Shown here piece after piece: positions 22,145-22,481 of a stretch of 22,481 nucleotides of DNA. A program made the position numbers and the translations under genes. How positions within the stretch are numbered: the stretch's first letter is position 1; every line of letters begins with the position of its first letter. Below the pieces are notes generated by a model. It did not search any database. It was given only the letters and a program-made list of their open reading frames with translations, and had not been told where the DNA came from. The DNA is taken from NCBI GenBank assembly GCA_027335515.1, contig DAHWHT010000274.1, positions 1 through 22,481 of the forward strand, in the 5' to 3' direction. This DNA is from Clostridia bacterium. Lineage in GTDB: Bacteria; Bacillota_E; RBS10-35; JAJYVN01.

Positions 22145-22481
22145 AGTAGGTGAAGGACCCAGCGACCAGACTCCCCGATAGCGTGCGCAGTGTAACAGTT
22201 ACCGTGCCTGATCCGGCTGGTGCCACCACGCTGATCGACGTTCCGTTAGACGCGATTTTCAGTTCTGTACCGGCGTTACTGCCAAAGTCGACGGTTCTGG
22301 TGCCGCCGAGATTGCTGCCGTCCGCGACGACTGTCGTTCCCGCGGGGCCCGAAATCGGCGACAGAGAAGATACTAACGGAGCAGTCGATGTGTCCACCGT
22401 GATGCTCAGCGTCTTCGTCGCGGTTTGGCTCCCGCTGTCCGCCACCTTGACGGTGAAGGAAGTGGTCCCGGCGGTATCCGC
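22143..22481 (-). CDS. Ig-like/IPT-TIG domain surface protein (C-terminal end)
   Basis: Only the last 112 codons lie in the window; the frame stays open to the edge, so the start is outside. The peptide begins with the end of an Ig-like repeat (TSFTVKVADSGSQTATKTLS, then ITV), followed by an IPT/TIG domain: VSSLSPISGPAGTTVVADGS has the family's P-x-x-G-P-x-G-t-x-v-t-i-x-G pattern and the protein ends VTLRTLSGSLVAGSFTY. Such domains occur in secreted or wall-exposed adhesins. Its function and link to the flagellum are unknown; the hairpin after its stop separates it from flagellin. Confidence 0.75.
   Translation of the reverse strand, partial: ADTAGTTSFTVKVADSGSQTATKTLSITVDTSTAPLVSSLSPISGPAGTTVVADGSNLGGTRTVDFGSNAGTELKIASNGTSISVVAPAGSGTVTVTLRTLSGSLVAGSFTY

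Noticed and set aside
22115..22146. Sigma-28-like promoter before flagellin (TAAT followed by GCCGCGAT)
   Set aside because: The match falls within the terminator hairpin, the spacing is short and both boxes are imperfect.

Overview
This GC-rich window is almost entirely one flagellar gene cluster read from the minus strand, so the biological order runs from high to low coordinates. Gene order (fliF-fliG-fliH-fliMN-fliI-fliJ-fliK-flgD-flgE-fliL-fliO-fliP-fliQ-fliR-flhB-flhA-sigma factor, then flgM-flgK-flgL) follows the fla/che operon of Bacillus-type bacteria. FlgD is short, GTG and TTG starts are common, and strong GGAGG-type ribosome sites are frequent. I infer a GC-rich member of Bacillota or a related lineage; genus cannot be read from the sequence.

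Layout in transcription order: (1) 22481-22143, the C-terminal end of a secreted-type Ig-like/IPT repeat protein, closed by an 18-bp-stem hairpin; (2) 22068-20473, a flagellin; (3) 20346-19153, a membrane-anchored lytic transglycosylase; (4) about 18940-17134, an ISC-type element carrying an apparently intact IscB RNA-guided nuclease with an upstream omega-RNA region and no transposase in view, lying between two copies of a 36-bp direct repeat; (5) 16966-2120, the long export/basal-body/hook operon from fliF to a flagellar-type sigma factor, mostly with overlapping or abutting genes; (6) 2119-1874, a non-coding gap holding two orphan copies of the IscB element's 5' hairpin motif; (7) 1873-1, flgM, flgK and the start of flgL.

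How it works together: FliF/FliG/FliMN form the MS ring and switch; FliH/FliI/FliJ form the export ATPase complex; FlhA/FlhB/FliO/FliP/FliQ/FliR form the export gate; FliK, FlgD and FlgE build the hook; FlgK/FlgL form the hook-filament junction; flagellin forms the filament. The sigma factor next to FlgM gives the usual late-gene checkpoint. flgB, flgC, fliE, flhF, flhG, flgN and all chemotaxis genes are absent from their usual positions here.

The most unusual points are the IscB/omega-RNA element inside the flagellar locus with orphan hairpin copies at the sigma/flgM junction, the flanking 36-bp repeats, a FliM-FliN fusion lacking the N-terminal CheY-binding motif, a lipoprotein-type FliL, an NPEH rather than NPTH site in FlhB, a probable CTG start in fliP, and a strong terminator inside the operon between fliL and fliO.
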